A stretch of DNA of 64,000 nt from Seohaeicola saemankumensis (GCF_020171285.1 NZ_JAIUZI010000004.1:375425-439424); one strand, 5' to 3'. Counted from the stretch's first letter, positions 25,981-37,088 are shown. A program made the numbers and translations. Notes: a model not told the origin generated them from the sequence alone.

Positions 25981-26567
25981 CACGTCGCATCCCTGCGCAG
26001 CAGGCGCACCGGCTCGGGGTCGGCGCGCAGGGTTTCACCGGTGATATGCAGCACGAACAACCGGTTGCGTTTGATCCGGAAGGGGGCCGGGCCGTCAAAA
26101 TCCCAGCCATGCGCCCGCGCCAGAAGAATGCGCATGATGCCGATGTGGCAGACGGCAACCGTGTCGCCGGTCAGACCCGCCACCCAGGGTTCCAGCCGCG
26201 CCCACAGGTCCGCCGGGCTTTCACCGCCGGGCGCGTGGTAGTCCCAGCCCCAGTCCTCGATATGACGAAAGCCACTGCCGGGTTGTTCCAGCAGGTCCTG
26301 ACCGCGTTTGCCCTCCCAGTCGCCCCAGTTCATCTCGGTGAGTTCGGGCGCGGTTTGCGGGGCATGACCGGCGACGAGACGGGCGGTTTCGACGGCGCGC
26401 TGCAATGGGCTGGACCACAGTTGTGCCTGGTCCCAGGGCGAAGGCAGGCGGTAGCCCGCCAGTTCGGCGCGGGCGTCGTCGTCCAGCGGGATGTCGCTGG
26501 ACCCTTGGATGCGCCCGGCGCGGTTCCAACTGGTGTGTCCGTGGCGCAGCAGGGCAAGTCGGATCAT
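25980..26567 (-). CDS. Histidine phosphatase (phosphoglycerate mutase-like) family protein
   Basis: The 195-aa protein has the catalytic RHG motif LALLRHGHTSWNRAGRIQG at the N-terminus, the proton-donor region ELTEMNWGDWEGK and the second His in VAVCHIGIMR. These are signatures of branch 2-like histidine phosphatases acting on small phosphate esters. The ATG at 26567 overlaps the previous gene by 4 nt; a longer in-frame reading is spurious. Inside a glycan operon it may dephosphorylate a sugar or sugar-phosphate intermediate. Confidence 0.9.
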   Translation of the reverse strand: MIRLALLRHGHTSWNRAGRIQGSSDIPLDDDARAELAGYRLPSPWDQAQLWSSPLQRAVETARLVAGHAPQTAPELTEMNWGDWEGKRGQDLLEQPGSGFRHIEDWGWDYHAPGGESPADLWARLEPWVAGLTGDTVAVCHIGIMRILLARAHGWDFDGPAPFRIKRNRLFVLHITGETLRADPEPVRLLRRDAT

Positions 26568-27643
26568 GTTCGGGCCTCCAGCAGCGGGGTCAGCGCGCCC
26601 CAGATGATCTCGGTTGCCGCGCCGGCCAGGTGTCGCTCGGCGATCCGGTCGCGGGCGGTCTGGCCGCACGCCCGGCGCAGGTCCGGGCGGGCCAGCAGCG
26701 TGTCGATGCGGCGGGCCAGCGCGGCGGGCCCCGCCTCGGGCGCGGGCCGGTCGCCATAGACCACGTCGCGCACGCCAGGACGGTCCTGGGCCACCACCGG
26801 CAGCCCGGTGGCCTGGGCTTCGAGATAGACCATGCCGAAGGCCTCGTTGACGCCGGGCCAGACAAAGAGCGAGGCCGACTGATATGCCCGCAGCAGCGCG
26901 TCGCGGTCCAGCGCACCCAGAAAGGTCACCCGCGCGCTGTGTCGCGCCATCAGCCTTTCGACATCGGCGCGGGCAGGGCCGTCGCCGGCGATGTGCAGCT
27001 GCCAGTCGGGGCTTTGCAGATGATCCAGCGTCTCGGCAAGGATCGTGTAGGACGCCAGCTTGTCCCCCTCGCGCATCATTCCGGCACAAAGCATCGGGCC
27101 GCGTCCGGTCCCGGAGTCGGGCAGCGTGGTCGTCGGCAGGAATGGGGGCAGATGCACCAGTTTCTGGGTCGAAGTTTTGTGGCGGTCCAGCGTGATCAGG
27201 TCGTTGGCGGTCAGATACCAGATGATGTCGGCCCGGTCGCAGGCGGTCTCGGCGGCATGCGCGAAATCGGCCCAGGGACCGGTCAGGCGGCTCTTGGCAC
27301 GCGTTGACTCGATCTGGACATAGGGCAGGTCCAGAGCGTCGCAGACACGCGGGCCGATCAGGTCCGGCGCCTTATAGTAGTTGTGGTAGGTGACCCAGGT
27401 GCGCGTGCCGGTGCCGCGCAGGGCGCCGATCAGCCGGTGGGTTTCCGCCTCTGCCGCGTGCCTGATTTCGCTCTGCCGCGCGGGATCGCCGCGCTTGTCG
27501 TGCAGTTGCAGGCGCGACACCAGATCGACTTCGGTGCCCCCTGCGGCGATGGCCGCCATCAGGTTGCGCGCCATTTCCCGGTCACCCGATGGCGTCGGGT
27601 GATCGGGTGGCTTCATTGGCGCGTAAAAGGCGAGGCGGGTCAT
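26564..27643 (-). CDS. Glycosyltransferase family 4 protein
   Basis: The 359-aa GT-B enzyme begins MTRLAFYAPMKPPDHPTPSG with the acceptor-domain loop (SGDREMARNLM). Its C-terminal donor site shows LHIAGDGPARADVERL and NEAFGMVYLEAQATGLPVVA, the E-x7-E-like signature of retaining GT4 enzymes. It is linked by 4-nt overlaps to both neighbours. The acceptor and donor sugars are unknown. Confidence 0.9.
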   Translation of the reverse strand: MTRLAFYAPMKPPDHPTPSGDREMARNLMAAIAAGGTEVDLVSRLQLHDKRGDPARQSEIRHAAEAETHRLIGALRGTGTRTWVTYHNYYKAPDLIGPRVCDALDLPYVQIESTRAKSRLTGPWADFAHAAETACDRADIIWYLTANDLITLDRHKTSTQKLVHLPPFLPTTTLPDSGTGRGPMLCAGMMREGDKLASYTILAETLDHLQSPDWQLHIAGDGPARADVERLMARHSARVTFLGALDRDALLRAYQSASLFVWPGVNEAFGMVYLEAQATGLPVVAQDRPGVRDVVYGDRPAPEAGPAALARRIDTLLARPDLRRACGQTARDRIAERHLAGAATEIIWGALTPLLEART

Positions 27644-28878
27644 CGCAGCAGCCGGGCCAACCGGTGCGACAGCCGTGTAATGCCGGGCGACATCAGGAAC
27701 TCGGCCCGAAGCCGGTCATAGGCGGCATCCGCCATCGCCGCCGCCCGTGCCGGATCGCGGGCCAGCGCGGTGATGGCCCCGGCCAGCGCGTCGGGCGTGT
27801 CGGCAGGCAACAGCCCGTGAAGACCATCTTCGATAAACTCGGGGATCGCGGCCACGGCGGTCGAGATGATCGGCAGCCTCTGCGAGGCGGCCTCCATCAG
27901 AACATTGGGCAACCCGTCACGGTCTCCGTCGGCGGCGATCCGGCTGGGCAGGACAAAGAGATCGGCGCAGCGCAGGGCCTCAATCACCTCGGGTTGATCG
28001 CAGGCACCGCGCCATGTGATGCGGTCGCCGATACCCAGCTGGTCGGCCTGCAGTGACAGGGCCTTTCCAAGGGCGCCGCCGCCGATGTGCGTCCAATGCC
28101 AGTCCATGTCTGCGGGCAGCAGGGCGAGGGCGGCGATCAGCCGGTCAAAGCCCTTTTTCTCGACCAGCCGCCCGACAGAGAGCAGCTGTAGCGGCCCGTC
28201 CGCGTCCCGCGGCGCGCGGACCGGCGGAGCGGGGAAGCGCGACAGGTCCAGCCCGTGATAGATCAGCTCGACGCGGGCCGGGTCATCGGCCAGCCCCTGC
28301 AGGTGTTCGGCCCCGTAGGCGGTGCAGGTCGCTCCAAAGACCGCCCCGTGGGTCGCGGCGGCCAGCTTTTCGCGCTTTTCCCACTCGGGCGAGGTCCAGA
28401 TATCCTTGGCGTGTGCGGAAAAGCTCCACGGCAGGCCGCGCATGATAGCGGCATAGCGGGCGACAGAAGACGGCGTGTGCAGGAAATGGGCGTACAGACC
28501 GCGTGTTCCGGGGGGCAGTTCGGCAGCCAGAACACAGGCCTGGCCAAAGCGGCGAATGCGGTTGTGGGTGCGGTCGCGGCGCAGATCCTGCCGCCAGACG
28601 CGGTAGGCCTCGGCATAGCCGGGCAGGTGCTGCGCGCGGTGGCGTGCCGCCCAGACTCGCTCTGGTTCGTCGTACAGATACTCGGGCAGATAGAACACCC
28701 GTGCCGCCACCTGTTCGTGCAGCGGGTGACGCTTGGTGTCGGTTGGATGGCGCAGCGACCAGATGTCAAAGCGGTGCCCGGCCTGCTCAAGCGCGGCCAG
28801 TTCCTGAGCGATAAAGGTTTCGGACAGGCGCGGCCAACCTTTGACCAGCACCGCCAGCGGCGGGGTATCGTCACTCAT
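27640..28878 (-). CDS. Glycosyltransferase family 4 protein (exopolysaccharide type)
   Basis: The 412-aa protein starts with VLVKGWPRLSETFIAQELAAL, a start typical of colanic-acid/EPS-type GT4 enzymes. YHGLDLSRF, LLSVGRLVEKKGFDRLIAAL and DGLPNVLMEAASQRLPIIST follow as the nucleotide-sugar binding and E-x7-E motifs. It overlaps genes on both sides by 4 nt, supporting a single transcript and ordered assembly of a short glycan. Confidence 0.91.
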   Translation of the reverse strand: MSDDTPPLAVLVKGWPRLSETFIAQELAALEQAGHRFDIWSLRHPTDTKRHPLHEQVAARVFYLPEYLYDEPERVWAARHRAQHLPGYAEAYRVWRQDLRRDRTHNRIRRFGQACVLAAELPPGTRGLYAHFLHTPSSVARYAAIMRGLPWSFSAHAKDIWTSPEWEKREKLAAATHGAVFGATCTAYGAEHLQGLADDPARVELIYHGLDLSRFPAPPVRAPRDADGPLQLLSVGRLVEKKGFDRLIAALALLPADMDWHWTHIGGGALGKALSLQADQLGIGDRITWRGACDQPEVIEALRCADLFVLPSRIAADGDRDGLPNVLMEAASQRLPIISTAVAAIPEFIEDGLHGLLPADTPDALAGAITALARDPARAAAMADAAYDRLRAEFLMSPGITRLSHRLARLLR

Positions 28879-30122
28879 TCGGCGGCCTGTGCGAAACGGT
28901 CGCGCAGCAGGGCTTCGACGCGCTGGGCGACATAGTCCAACCCGTCCAGCAAACCGGCGTCCATTGTTTGGGACGGTCGTGGTTGATCGGCCAGCCCCCG
29001 GATGGCGCGGATCATCGACTGCGCGGTCAGCCCGTCGCGGTTTTCGTCAAGCATCCGGACCAGCCCCAGATCCTCGGCGCGGCTGGCGCGGATCCATTGT
29101 TCCAGGCGTGGAACCGTGCGCGGCACGATCACCGCGCGCTTGTCGAATGACAGGACCTCGCAAAAGGTATTGTAGCCGCCCATGCAGACGACACCTTCTG
29201 CGCCGGCGAACAGCGTCTCGATCTGCGATTCAAAGCCGACGGCGGTGACCCGGCTGTTCAGCCGCTCGACCCGCGATTCGAACAAGGTACGGGTTTCACC
29301 GGACAGAAACGGACCATAAACCAGAACCGCGCGGGGGCTCAGATCGGGGTCGGTTTCATAGGCCGACAGCACCAGGTTGACCATGGCCTCGCCATCGCCG
29401 CCGCCCCCGGGCGTGATCAGGATGTAGGGTTGCTTTGGCGGATCGACCGGGGTGCCCAGCTCGCGCCGCAGGTAGCCGGTCCAGTGCATGCGCGCGCGCG
29501 CATCAGGCCCCAGGTCCAGCCCGGCGGTCGGGTCGTAGATCGATCGCTGGCCATAAATCCAGATCTCGTGAAAGAATTCCCGTGTGGCCTCTACCGCCCC
29601 CTTGCGGGCCCACTCGGCGGCCAGCACCTCGGGTTCGTCCAGAACGTCGCGCAGGCCCAGCACCAGTTTGGCGCCACCCGTTTCCTTGAGGTATTCCAAA
29701 GTCGGCAACAGCTCTCCGCGGAACCCGGTAGGTTCCTTGTCGACGATCAGGATGTCGGGTTCGTACTGCTGCACAGAGGTGCGGATCAGCCCGGCGCGCA
29801 GGTGGGTGACCTCGTCGATGTCCATGCCCATGGTGGCGGATTCATAGGTGCCGTCGCTGCGCTTGGTGACGCCCGGCAGACGCATGTGATCGACCCGGCG
29901 CGGAAAGGCAAATCGCCCTGCCACCGGCGATCCGGTCAGGATCAGCGCCGACGCGTCCGGCTGTGCGCGGGTGATCGCGCCGGCCAATGCCCGCGACCGT
30001 CGCAGGTGACCCAGGCCAAATGTGTCGTGGCTGTACAGCATCACCCGCGGCGCTCGCTCGGGCGGGTGCGCGTTGGGTGCGGTGGAGCTGTCCGGGCTCT
30101 GCTTTAAGGTGCCGCCTGTCAT
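28875..30122 (-). CDS. MurG-like GT-B glycosyltransferase (COG4671 type), second of two
   Basis: The 415-aa protein, after a Pro/Ser-rich N-terminal tail of about 25 residues, has VMLYSHDTFGLGHLRRSRAL, DILIVDKEPTGFRGELL, YILITPGGGGDGEAMVN and VCMGGYNTFCEVLSFDKRAV, the features of predicted MurG-like transferases. It shares these landmarks with the 24838-25980 product, so the operon carries two members of this family at opposite ends of its glycosyltransferase block. It lies 8 nt after the dehydrogenase gene. Confidence 0.86.
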   Translation of the reverse strand: MTGGTLKQSPDSSTAPNAHPPERAPRVMLYSHDTFGLGHLRRSRALAGAITRAQPDASALILTGSPVAGRFAFPRRVDHMRLPGVTKRSDGTYESATMGMDIDEVTHLRAGLIRTSVQQYEPDILIVDKEPTGFRGELLPTLEYLKETGGAKLVLGLRDVLDEPEVLAAEWARKGAVEATREFFHEIWIYGQRSIYDPTAGLDLGPDARARMHWTGYLRRELGTPVDPPKQPYILITPGGGGDGEAMVNLVLSAYETDPDLSPRAVLVYGPFLSGETRTLFESRVERLNSRVTAVGFESQIETLFAGAEGVVCMGGYNTFCEVLSFDKRAVIVPRTVPRLEQWIRASRAEDLGLVRMLDENRDGLTAQSMIRAIRGLADQPRPSQTMDAGLLDGLDYVAQRVEALLRDRFAQAAE

Positions 30123-30130
30123 ACCACTTA

Positions 30131-31411
<1,281 letters not shown>

Positions 31412-31685
31412 GACGTGCCCCTTGATAGCTTCGTTCGCCGCCGGGGCGGACCGGTTGTGCAGGCGGCGGATCGGGCTGCCTTACCGGCGCCCGCAACACG
31501 CCCATCCGCTCGAAACCGGGACGCCCTTGGCTAAGCCCCTAGTAGTTTCATCGGACCTGAATGAAAACCGGTTTCTGAGCGGCAACTTCTGACACTGTCG
31601 GAGCTTTCGCCGAGGGTGCACAGGTTTGCGCAGGCATCGTCGGTCCTGTAGCCTGCAACAAAACGCTTTGGGAGTGCGTCGTCAG

Positions 31686-34028
31686 ATGTGGTTTCGATTT
31701 CTTTGCCTTGTCCTGGCGCTCTGGTTCGGGGCCGGGCTGAATGACGCAGCGGACGCCCAGGCGCAACTGCTGACTGGGTCGAGGTCCGCCAATGCCGCCC
31801 CGGACAACGACGCGGCTCCGCTGGCAGACGCCATCCGGCAGGCGGCCGAAGCCGGGGTCGGGGTCATTGTGATCGACAGTTCGGGGCAGGTGATCACCAC
31901 CGCGCCGGGACCGGCCACGGGCAGCGACGGCGGCGCCGAGCGCGATGGCCACTCGATGCTGATGTCGGCGCAGTCCGAGATCGACAAATTCCGCGATACG
32001 CTCAAGGAACGGGTCGCGGCCTTGCCCAATTCCATCAATGAGGTGATGTTCATCCTGCGGGCCACAAGCCCGGACGGCCGCATCATGACCTATGCCAAGG
32101 TGCTGGGTATCAACCTGTTGCTGTTTGCGCTGGGCATTCTTGCCATGCGCGAGATCTATGGCAAACGTCTGGCCAAACGATACGTGGTGTCCCGGATTCA
32201 GGAGGCGCCACAGGGGTATCGCGAAAAGATGCCATTTCTGGTGTTCCGTTTCCTCATGGGTATTGGTGGAACGGTGTTCGCGATGATTCTCGCCTATGTC
32301 GTCGGCCTCCTGGTGTTCGGGCAGATCGACGACAAATCGGTGGAATATACCGTCACCGCGATTTTTGTCGCTTTTTTCGCCATTCGCACCGTGTCGGACC
32401 TGTGGCGTATGATCCTGTCGCCATACCTCAGCCAGTACCGGATCCCCCGGTTCTCGGACCGGGACGCAAAGCGTCTGTACACCTGGGCCTGGGTGCTGGC
32501 GACCTACGAGATCTCGGCGGTCATGTTCAGCACCTGGATCGGGGATTTTGGACTGAACTACAACGTCTACGCGATCCTTTACGGGGTGCTGTCGCTGGTG
32601 GGCGTTGTCGGCAACCTGTTGTTGATCCTGTTCAATGCCGGACCGATTTCAGAGGCGATCCGGGGCGGGCGCAACCCGGGCGACGTGTCCTGGCTGATCC
32701 GGTTCCTGTCGTTCGCCTGGGCACCGGTGCTGATGCTGTATGTCGTGTTCAGCTGGATCGAGCTGGCCTTCAACCTGGTTCTGGAACTGCCGATATCGGT
32801 GCCGCTGATCGCGGGGTCCTATGGGGTGTTCATGACCATCGTGGTGGTCTACGGGGCGATCAACTACTGGATCGAACGCTATTTTGTCCGGTTTCGCGAG
32901 ATTGAACGCCTGAAGAGCGAACATGCGGCGGCCGAAAGCCAGGAGGCCGATGCCCCCGCGCCGCCGTTTCAACCCCACCCGATTGCCACGTTCGAAGATC
33001 TGGCGCGGCGCGTGGCCGGGATATTGGCTTTTCTGGTCGGATCCTACGCGCTGCTTCGGATCTGGCAACCGGAGATGAGCATTGAGGAAGGCTCGCTGCT
33101 GGACACTTCGCTGGACGTCATTGCGATCCTCTTTATCGGCTACGTGTTGTTTCACTTCTTTCGCATCTGGATCGATTCGCGGATCGCTCAGGAGGCGCCG
33201 GCCGCAGACGAAGGCGAGCTGGGCGATGAGGGTGGCATGACCGGTGCCAGCCGTCTGGCCACGCTGCTGCCGCTCTTTCGCGGGGCCATCCTGGCGGTAG
33301 TGATCGTGTCGATCGCGCTGATTGCACTGATGGAGATCGGCATAAACGTCAGCCCGCTGTTTGCCGGCGCCGGTGTGGTTGGTCTGGCGGTGGGATTTGG
33401 CGCGCAGACCCTGGTGCGCGATATCTTCTCGGGCGCGTTCTTTCTGATCGACGACGCGTTTCGCAAGGGCGAGTACATCGACATCGGCGACGTGAAGGGC
33501 ACGGTCGAGAAGATCTCGGTCCGCTCGTTCCAGCTGCGCCACCACCTCGGCGCGTTGAACACCATTCCGTTTGGCGAGATCAAGGTTCTAACCAACTATT
33601 CGCGCGACTGGGTGATCATGAAACTGCCACTGCGGGTGACCTATGACACCGACGTGGAAAAGGTGCGCAAGCTGATCAAGAAGTTGGGGCAGGAGCTGTT
33701 GAGTGATCCGGTGATCGGTGACAATTTCATCCAGCCGCTCAAGTCGCAGGGCGTGATCGAGATGCAGGACAGCGCGATGATCATCCGGGTCAAGTTTATG
33801 ACAAAGCCGGGTGACCAGTGGCTGGTGCGCAAACGCGTGTATCAGGACATCCGCGAACTGTTTGCCCGCGAAGGTATCAAATTCGCGCATCGCGAGGTGA
33901 CTGTCCGGCTGGCGGATGAACACGCGGAAGACCTGAGCCCGAAACAGCGCGAGGCGGTGACCGGAGCCGTGCAGGCGGCCATCGACGAAGACTATCTGGG
34001 CGAAGACGGCGGCGGCGACGACCGCTGA
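31686..34028 (+). CDS. MscS-family mechanosensitive ion channel, large form
   Basis: Inner-membrane channel that opens under membrane tension. The 780-aa protein has a signal peptide (MWFRFLCLVLALWFGAGLND, cleavage after ADAQA), a short periplasmic domain, then about ten hydrophobic segments. The MscS core lies near 555-640 with GVVGLAVGFGAQTLVRDIFS and GEYIDIGDVKGTVEKIS, and a cytoplasmic alpha/beta C-terminal domain follows. Start ATG 31686 has GGGAG 11 nt upstream; GTG 31674, which overlaps that site, is less likely. It is much longer than E. coli MscS (286 aa) and closer to the YbdG/YbiO/MscK-like class. Confidence 0.92.
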   Translation: MWFRFLCLVLALWFGAGLNDAADAQAQLLTGSRSANAAPDNDAAPLADAIRQAAEAGVGVIVIDSSGQVITTAPGPATGSDGGAERDGHSMLMSAQSEIDKFRDTLKERVAALPNSINEVMFILRATSPDGRIMTYAKVLGINLLLFALGILAMREIYGKRLAKRYVVSRIQEAPQGYREKMPFLVFRFLMGIGGTVFAMILAYVVGLLVFGQIDDKSVEYTVTAIFVAFFAIRTVSDLWRMILSPYLSQYRIPRFSDRDAKRLYTWAWVLATYEISAVMFSTWIGDFGLNYNVYAILYGVLSLVGVVGNLLLILFNAGPISEAIRGGRNPGDVSWLIRFLSFAWAPVLMLYVVFSWIELAFNLVLELPISVPLIAGSYGVFMTIVVVYGAINYWIERYFVRFREIERLKSEHAAAESQEADAPAPPFQPHPIATFEDLARRVAGILAFLVGSYALLRIWQPEMSIEEGSLLDTSLDVIAILFIGYVLFHFFRIWIDSRIAQEAPAADEGELGDEGGMTGASRLATLLPLFRGAILAVVIVSIALIALMEIGINVSPLFAGAGVVGLAVGFGAQTLVRDIFSGAFFLIDDAFRKGEYIDIGDVKGTVEKISVRSFQLRHHLGALNTIPFGEIKVLTNYSRDWVIMKLPLRVTYDTDVEKVRKLIKKLGQELLSDPVIGDNFIQPLKSQGVIEMQDSAMIIRVKFMTKPGDQWLVRKRVYQDIRELFAREGIKFAHREVTVRLADEHAEDLSPKQREAVTGAVQAAIDEDYLGEDGGGDDR

Positions 34029-34070
34029 GCGGAACGCTCCCGCGTCGCGCGGGCTCCCTTGCGGGAACCC
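34027..34070 (+). terminator. Cluster of hairpins after the MscS-type gene
   Basis: Three adjacent stems follow the stop codon: GAGCG/CGCTC with loop GAA (34027-34039), CCCGCG/CGCGGG with loop TCG (34039-34053), and GGGCTCCC/GGGAACCC with one mismatch (34051-34070). There is no T-tract, so factor-independent termination is doubtful. They may act as a 3' stability structure. Confidence 0.4.
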
Positions 34071-34201
34071 TCGCGATTTGGGCCCGGCGCCGCTGACGCG
34101 GCGCGGGTGCGCCCGTTGCGACGCAGGGTCACGGCCACTTGGCGATTGCCGTATATGGCAGTGGTGGATAGCCTGCCTGATGCCTGACCGGGAGGATGAT
34201 C

Positions 34202-35347
34202 ATGGCCGAGGTTCCACACCTGTTTCGACCGATGCAGCTGCGCGGGGTGACCAGCCGCAACCGCATCGTGATTTCGCCGATGTGCCAGTATTCGGCCCAT
34301 GACGGCCACTTGGAAGACTGGCATCTGGTCAACCTGGGCCGCTTCGCAACAGGCGGTGCGGGCATCGTGTTCACCGAAGCCACTGCGGTGCAGAAATCCG
34401 GGCGGATCACCCATGGCTGTCCGGGCCTCTGGACCGACAGCCAGATCCCCGGCCATGCGCGCGTGGCGCAGTTCGTGGCGCGCCATGGCGCCGTGCCCGC
34501 GATCCAGCTGGGCCATGCCGGCCGCAAGTCGGGCATGCAGCGACCGTGGTTTGGGAACGGGCCGCTGAACGAAGATGATTTCGCGCGCGGTGACATGCCG
34601 TGGACCCCTGCGGGCCCTTCGGCGATCCCGGTCGATGACGGCTGGCCGGTGCCGCATGCGCTGAGCGAGGACGACATCGCCGCCCTGTTGCAGGATTATG
34701 CCGCGGCGGCCCGGCGGGCCCTGGCGGCCGGCTACCAGATCGTCGAGATCCACGGCGCACATGGCTACCTGGTGCACAGCTTCCTGTCGCCGCTGTCCAA
34801 CAAGCGCACGGATGGCTATGGCGGATCGTTGGAGGGCCGGATGCGGCTGGCGCTGGAGATTGCCGAAACAGTGCGCGAGGTCTGGCCTGACGACCTGCCG
34901 GTGTTTTTCCGCACCTCCGCCGTCGACGGCACAGAGGACGGCTGGCAGCTGGATGACACGATTGTCCTGGCGCAGCGGTTGAAAGAGATCGGCATCGACG
35001 TGATGGACTGTTCTTCCAGCGGTATCTCGGGCTCGGCCACGGGTGCGGCATCGGGCAAGCGCCAGCCGGGGTTCCAGGTGCCCTATGCCGAGCGGGTCCG
35101 CCATGAGGCCGGGCTGGCCGCGATGGCCGTCGGGCTGATCACCCACCCGCAGCAGGCCGAAGCGATCCTGGCCGAAGGCCGCGCCGACCTGATTGCCATC
35201 GCGCGTGAGGCGTTGGTGGACCCGAACTGGGCGCTGCACGCGGCGCAGGCGCTGGGGTACGATACAAGCTTTGAGACCTGGCCCGAGCAATCGGGCTGGT
35301 GGTTGTCACGGCGGGCGATGTTTTCTGATTTCTATCAGCCCGAGTGA
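34202..35347 (+). CDS. Old yellow enzyme, NADH:flavin oxidoreductase (YqjM-like)
   Basis: FMN-dependent ene-reductase of 381 aa. Motifs of the thermophilic-like/YqjM class: ISPMCQYSA (residues about 22-30, with the redox-tuning Cys), QLGHAGRK, catalytic HGAHGYLVHSFLSPLSN and RTDGYGGSLEGR. The ATG at 34202 has GGAGG 6 nt upstream and is preferred to the ATG at 34196, which has no spacing. Probably reduces activated alkenes such as enones. It stands as a single gene between the channel gene and a convergent GNAT gene. Confidence 0.93.
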   Translation: MAEVPHLFRPMQLRGVTSRNRIVISPMCQYSAHDGHLEDWHLVNLGRFATGGAGIVFTEATAVQKSGRITHGCPGLWTDSQIPGHARVAQFVARHGAVPAIQLGHAGRKSGMQRPWFGNGPLNEDDFARGDMPWTPAGPSAIPVDDGWPVPHALSEDDIAALLQDYAAAARRALAAGYQIVEIHGAHGYLVHSFLSPLSNKRTDGYGGSLEGRMRLALEIAETVREVWPDDLPVFFRTSAVDGTEDGWQLDDTIVLAQRLKEIGIDVMDCSSSGISGSATGAASGKRQPGFQVPYAERVRHEAGLAAMAVGLITHPQQAEAILAEGRADLIAIAREALVDPNWALHAAQALGYDTSFETWPEQSGWWLSRRAMFSDFYQPE

Positions 35348-35369
35348 ACCAGTGGCGCAAGTCGGACCG

Positions 35370-35930
35370 CTACCAGATCGCGGGCTTGTTCAGGCCCGCG
35401 ACGCAGCGAGATGGTCCTGACAACGGCTCCAGCTCGGGGCCGGACAGCGATTGCGCCAGCCATCCGTGTGGCATGCTCAACGGCAGGGGCGGCGGGGCCA
35501 CATCCGTGGAAACCTGCTTGAACCCGACCTTGGCATAGTAATTCGGGTCGCCATAAGTGATGGCGACATCGACACCCCTGGCGCGCAGTTCGCAGAGGCC
35601 AAAAGCGAGCAGCTTCTGGCCGATTCCCTGCCTCTGGCGGTCGGTCCTGACCGCGACGGGCGACAGGATAAAGACCGTGCGAGGATCCTGATCGTAGCGC
35701 AGGCGGGAAAAGACGATGCACCCGACCATCGCCCCGTTTTCCAGTGCCGAGAATACGAACAGATCATCGGGCGCGGTTGCCTGCAGCAGGTCCTGAACCA
35801 CCGTTTCGATCAGGCGCCCTTCCTCCGGCCCGTCGGCGGCGGCAAAACTGTCCCCGAACAGGCGGACGATCTGGCTCTCCCGGCCTGCGTGATCTGAGAT
35901 GAATTCCAGCTCGGCCACGGGTACGCGCAC
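35370..35930 (-). CDS. GNAT family N-acetyltransferase
   Basis: The 186-aa protein has the acetyl-CoA binding motif A: VRTDRQRQGIGQKLLAFGL (R/Q-x2-G-x-G/A), preceded by strands such as GCIVFSRL and FILSPVAV. The N-terminal YhbS-like segment reads MRVPVAELEFISDHAGRESQ. It is the last gene after a peptide-type ABC importer, 3 nt from the permease stop, so it is probably co-transcribed. It may modify an imported compound, as acetyltransferases beside peptide-antibiotic importers do; this is inference. Confidence 0.85.
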   Translation of the reverse strand: MRVPVAELEFISDHAGRESQIVRLFGDSFAAADGPEEGRLIETVVQDLLQATAPDDLFVFSALENGAMVGCIVFSRLRYDQDPRTVFILSPVAVRTDRQRQGIGQKLLAFGLCELRARGVDVAITYGDPNYYAKVGFKQVSTDVAPPPLPLSMPHGWLAQSLSGPELEPLSGPSRCVAGLNKPAIW

Positions 35931-35933
35931 AGA

Positions 35934-37088
35934 TCAGGCGGTATAGGGATCCAGGGAATCCCGCAGCCCGTCGCCCATGAAGTTGAAGGCCAGCACCACC
36001 ACCACGATCGGCAGCATGGGAATCGCCGTCCAGGGATAGATCTCGATATTTGCCAGGTTTTGTGCGTCGTTCAGCATCACACCCCAGCTGACCGCCGGTG
36101 CCCGCAAACCAAGACCGAGGAAGGACAGCGCGGTCTCCCCAAGGATCATTGCCGGAATGGACAGCGTCGCGCTGGCGATCAGGTGGCTCATGAAATTGGG
36201 CAGCAGGTGTTTGCGGATGACCCGGCCCGACGAGGCCCCCATCATTTCGGCGGCACGCACGTATTCCTCTTCGCGCAGGCTCAGGAACTTGGCGCGGACA
36301 GATCGCGCCAGCCCGGGCCAGTCCAGAATGCCCAGAATGATCGAGATTATGAAAAACACCGACACCGGCCCCCAGTTCGACGGGACCGCCGCCGACAGGG
36401 CCAGCCACAGCGGCAGTTCGGGCAGTGATCGCAGGATTTCTATCAGCCGGTTGATGACCCAGTCGATCTTGCCGCCGAAATACCCGGCGATGCTGCCAAA
36501 CCCGATGCCCAGAAAGAACGACACCGAAATCCCGATCAGGCCCACGGTCAGCGACAGCTGAGCGCCATAGAGGATGCGGCTGAACACGTCGCGGCCCAGC
36601 CGGTCTGACCCCCACAGGAACAGCGTGGCCCCTTCTGGCGCGCAAAACAGATGCCGGTTGCTGGGGATCAGCCCGGCCAGCTTGTATTCACCGCCCTCGC
36701 AGAAGAACTTCAGCGGCAGCGGCCGGGTTTCGTCCGGTACGAACTTCCACTGGAATGTGATCAAGTCAGCCTCTGCCGTCGTCGGATAGACAAAGGGACC
36801 GATGAATTCGCCCTCGTGCCACAACTTGATCCCCTGAGGCGGCGCATAAAGATGTTCGGACTGTCGGTCATTCGGCGTGTAGGGCGCTATGAAACCGGCG
36901 AAGGGCAGCATCAGGTAGCTGAACAGCAGGAAAATCGCCGATACCAGTCCCAGCTTGTGCTGCTTGAATTTACGCCAGATCAGAACCCAGTTGGGGGCAT
37001 CCAGGTCCTGGCGTTCTAGCATCTGGATGCTGGCCTGCGGATCATAGGGCGCGTCGTCGACGAACCGGCCATCGGGGAGCTTGGTCAT
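35934..37088 (-). CDS. ABC transporter permease (YejE/DppC-like)
   Basis: Inner-membrane permease of 384 aa. TM1 near 50-72 is followed by a large periplasmic loop of about 100 residues (to about 160), then the permease domain with LSLTVGLIGISVSFFLGIGF and the cytoplasmic EAA-like loop EYVRAAEMMGASSGRVIRKH. This long loop is typical of YejE-type rather than DppC-type permeases. It overlaps the partner permease by 4 nt. Confidence 0.92.
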   Translation of the reverse strand: MTKLPDGRFVDDAPYDPQASIQMLERQDLDAPNWVLIWRKFKQHKLGLVSAIFLLFSYLMLPFAGFIAPYTPNDRQSEHLYAPPQGIKLWHEGEFIGPFVYPTTAEADLITFQWKFVPDETRPLPLKFFCEGGEYKLAGLIPSNRHLFCAPEGATLFLWGSDRLGRDVFSRILYGAQLSLTVGLIGISVSFFLGIGFGSIAGYFGGKIDWVINRLIEILRSLPELPLWLALSAAVPSNWGPVSVFFIISIILGILDWPGLARSVRAKFLSLREEEYVRAAEMMGASSGRVIRKHLLPNFMSHLIASATLSIPAMILGETALSFLGLGLRAPAVSWGVMLNDAQNLANIEIYPWTAIPMLPIVVVVLAFNFMGDGLRDSLDPYTA

